Below, piece by piece: positions 14,717 to 15,193 of a stretch of 15,193 bases of DNA. The DNA is from Prevotellaceae bacterium UBA3646. GTDB taxonomy: Bacteria; Bacteroidota; Bacteroidia; Bacteroidales; Bacteroidaceae. Every line of letters begins with the position of its first letter. The first letter of the stretch is position 1. The translations under genes were made by a program, and so were the position numbers. The stretch lies in the NCBI GenBank assembly GCA_002373535.1, contig DFKL01000047.1, positions 1 to 15,193 of the forward strand, in the 5' to 3' direction. The notes below the pieces were generated by a model. The model was not told where the DNA came from and searched no databases. It saw nothing but the letters and a program-made list of their open reading frames with translations.

Positions 14717-15193
14717 TGGGAAAGGGAAAGTTGGCAAAATTCGCCGAGATGGCCCGTAACCCTCTCGTCGTAGAACCGCGATACAATCCGCATGGCGACA
14801 AGGCAGACGACTTCACCCTGCAAGGCCGTTGGAAACAGGATTTCTTTCACAACGACAACCCCATAGTACTGGAGCTCGGCTGCGGCCGCGGCGAATACAC
14901 CGTGGGGCTTGCCCGTATGTATCCGGACCGCAACTTCATAGGCGTAGACATCAAGGGATCGCGGATGTGGACCGGAGCGACCGACGCACTGAGGAGCGGA
15001 ATGGGAAACGTCGCCTTCCTGCGTACCGACATCGAGTTCATCTGGCAGTTCTTCGGCCAGGACGAAGTCAGCGAGATATGGCTCACCTTCTCCGACCCGC
15101 AGATGAAGAAAGCCACCAAGCGCCTGACCAGCACCTACTTCATGGAACGCTACCGCCGGTTTATGACGGACGGCGGCATCATCCACCTCAAGA
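14716..15193 (+). CDS. trmB: tRNA (guanine-N7-)-methyltransferase, 3' end cut by the window
   Basis: TrmB methylates N7 of guanosine 46 in the variable loop of tRNAs using S-adenosylmethionine. The first 159 codons are present and open to the window edge. The Rossmann-type methyltransferase motif I is LELGCGRGEYT (52-62), with motif II acidic Asp78 in FIGVDIKG. The family's substrate-binding stretch is IWLTFSDPQMKKATKRLTS (121-139), corresponding to the PDPW-K motif of proteobacterial TrmB but with SDPQ, which I believe is normal for Bacteroidales. The ATG at 14716 overlaps the stop of the coiled-coil gene as TAATG, suggesting translational coupling. The start MGKGKLAKFAEM matches family members. 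The C-terminal part lies beyond the window. Confidence 0.95.
   Translation, partial: MGKGKLAKFAEMARNPLVVEPRYNPHGDKADDFTLQGRWKQDFFHNDNPIVLELGCGRGEYTVGLARMYPDRNFIGVDIKGSRMWTGATDALRSGMGNVAFLRTDIEFIWQFFGQDEVSEIWLTFSDPQMKKATKRLTSTYFMERYRRFMTDGGIIHLK

Noticed and set aside
14716..15193. SDPQ in TrmB as a loss of the conserved PDP motif
   Set aside because: The surrounding stretch is otherwise intact and I believe the Bacteroidales enzyme normally has this form, so it is not evidence of inactivation.

Overview
The window is a stretch of chromosomal housekeeping DNA from a member of the Bacteroidales (Bacteroidota), probably Bacteroides- or Prevotella-like. Three things point there. Protein sequences read like Bacteroidales orthologs (TrmB with an FSDPQMKK stretch, FolE, RecG, an anaerobic NrdD/NrdG pair). 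Intergenic regions carry the Bacteroidota-type promoter (TTTG, about 19-20 bp, TAnnTTTG) rather than TTGACA/TATAAT. Shine-Dalgarno sequences are mostly absent. I cannot name the species.

Layout, left to right: (1) a plus-strand operon, 1-1717: tpiA (missing about its first 11 codons), a secreted SPOR-domain protein, and folE, closed by a strong hairpin terminator. (2) dnaG (minus) and pepT (plus) diverge from a short region, 3840-3950, with back-to-back promoters; the dnaG promoter sits so close to the start codon that its mRNA may be leaderless. (3) A DJ-1/PfpI-family gene and recG form a minus-strand operon (7937 to 5236) joined by a TTGA overlap in which recG starts with TTG. (4) nadK and an exporter-type ABC protein form a plus-strand operon (8038-10604). 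The DJ-1 and nadK units diverge from a perfect 10-bp inverted repeat made of two opposed -7 boxes. (5) nrdD-nrdG, the anaerobic class III ribonucleotide reductase and its activase, run on the minus strand (13334 to 10640). (6) A 506-bp non-coding region (13335-13840) holds the nrdD promoter and several short repeats. (7) A membrane-anchored coiled-coil protein of unknown function and trmB (cut by the window end) run on the plus strand, overlapping by 1 bp.

Functionally the window mixes glycolysis (TpiA), pterin/folate synthesis (FolE), DNA replication and repair (DnaG, RecG), nucleotide supply under anaerobiosis (NrdDG), NADP synthesis (NadK), peptide turnover (PepT) and tRNA modification (TrmB). 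There is no mobile element, CRISPR array, tRNA or rRNA that I can see, and no clear new multi-gene system. The most interesting points are small-scale: a 107-bp out-of-frame overlap between the SPOR gene and folE, the promoter architectures, the repeat cluster upstream of nrdD, and the uncharacterised coiled-coil protein next to trmB.
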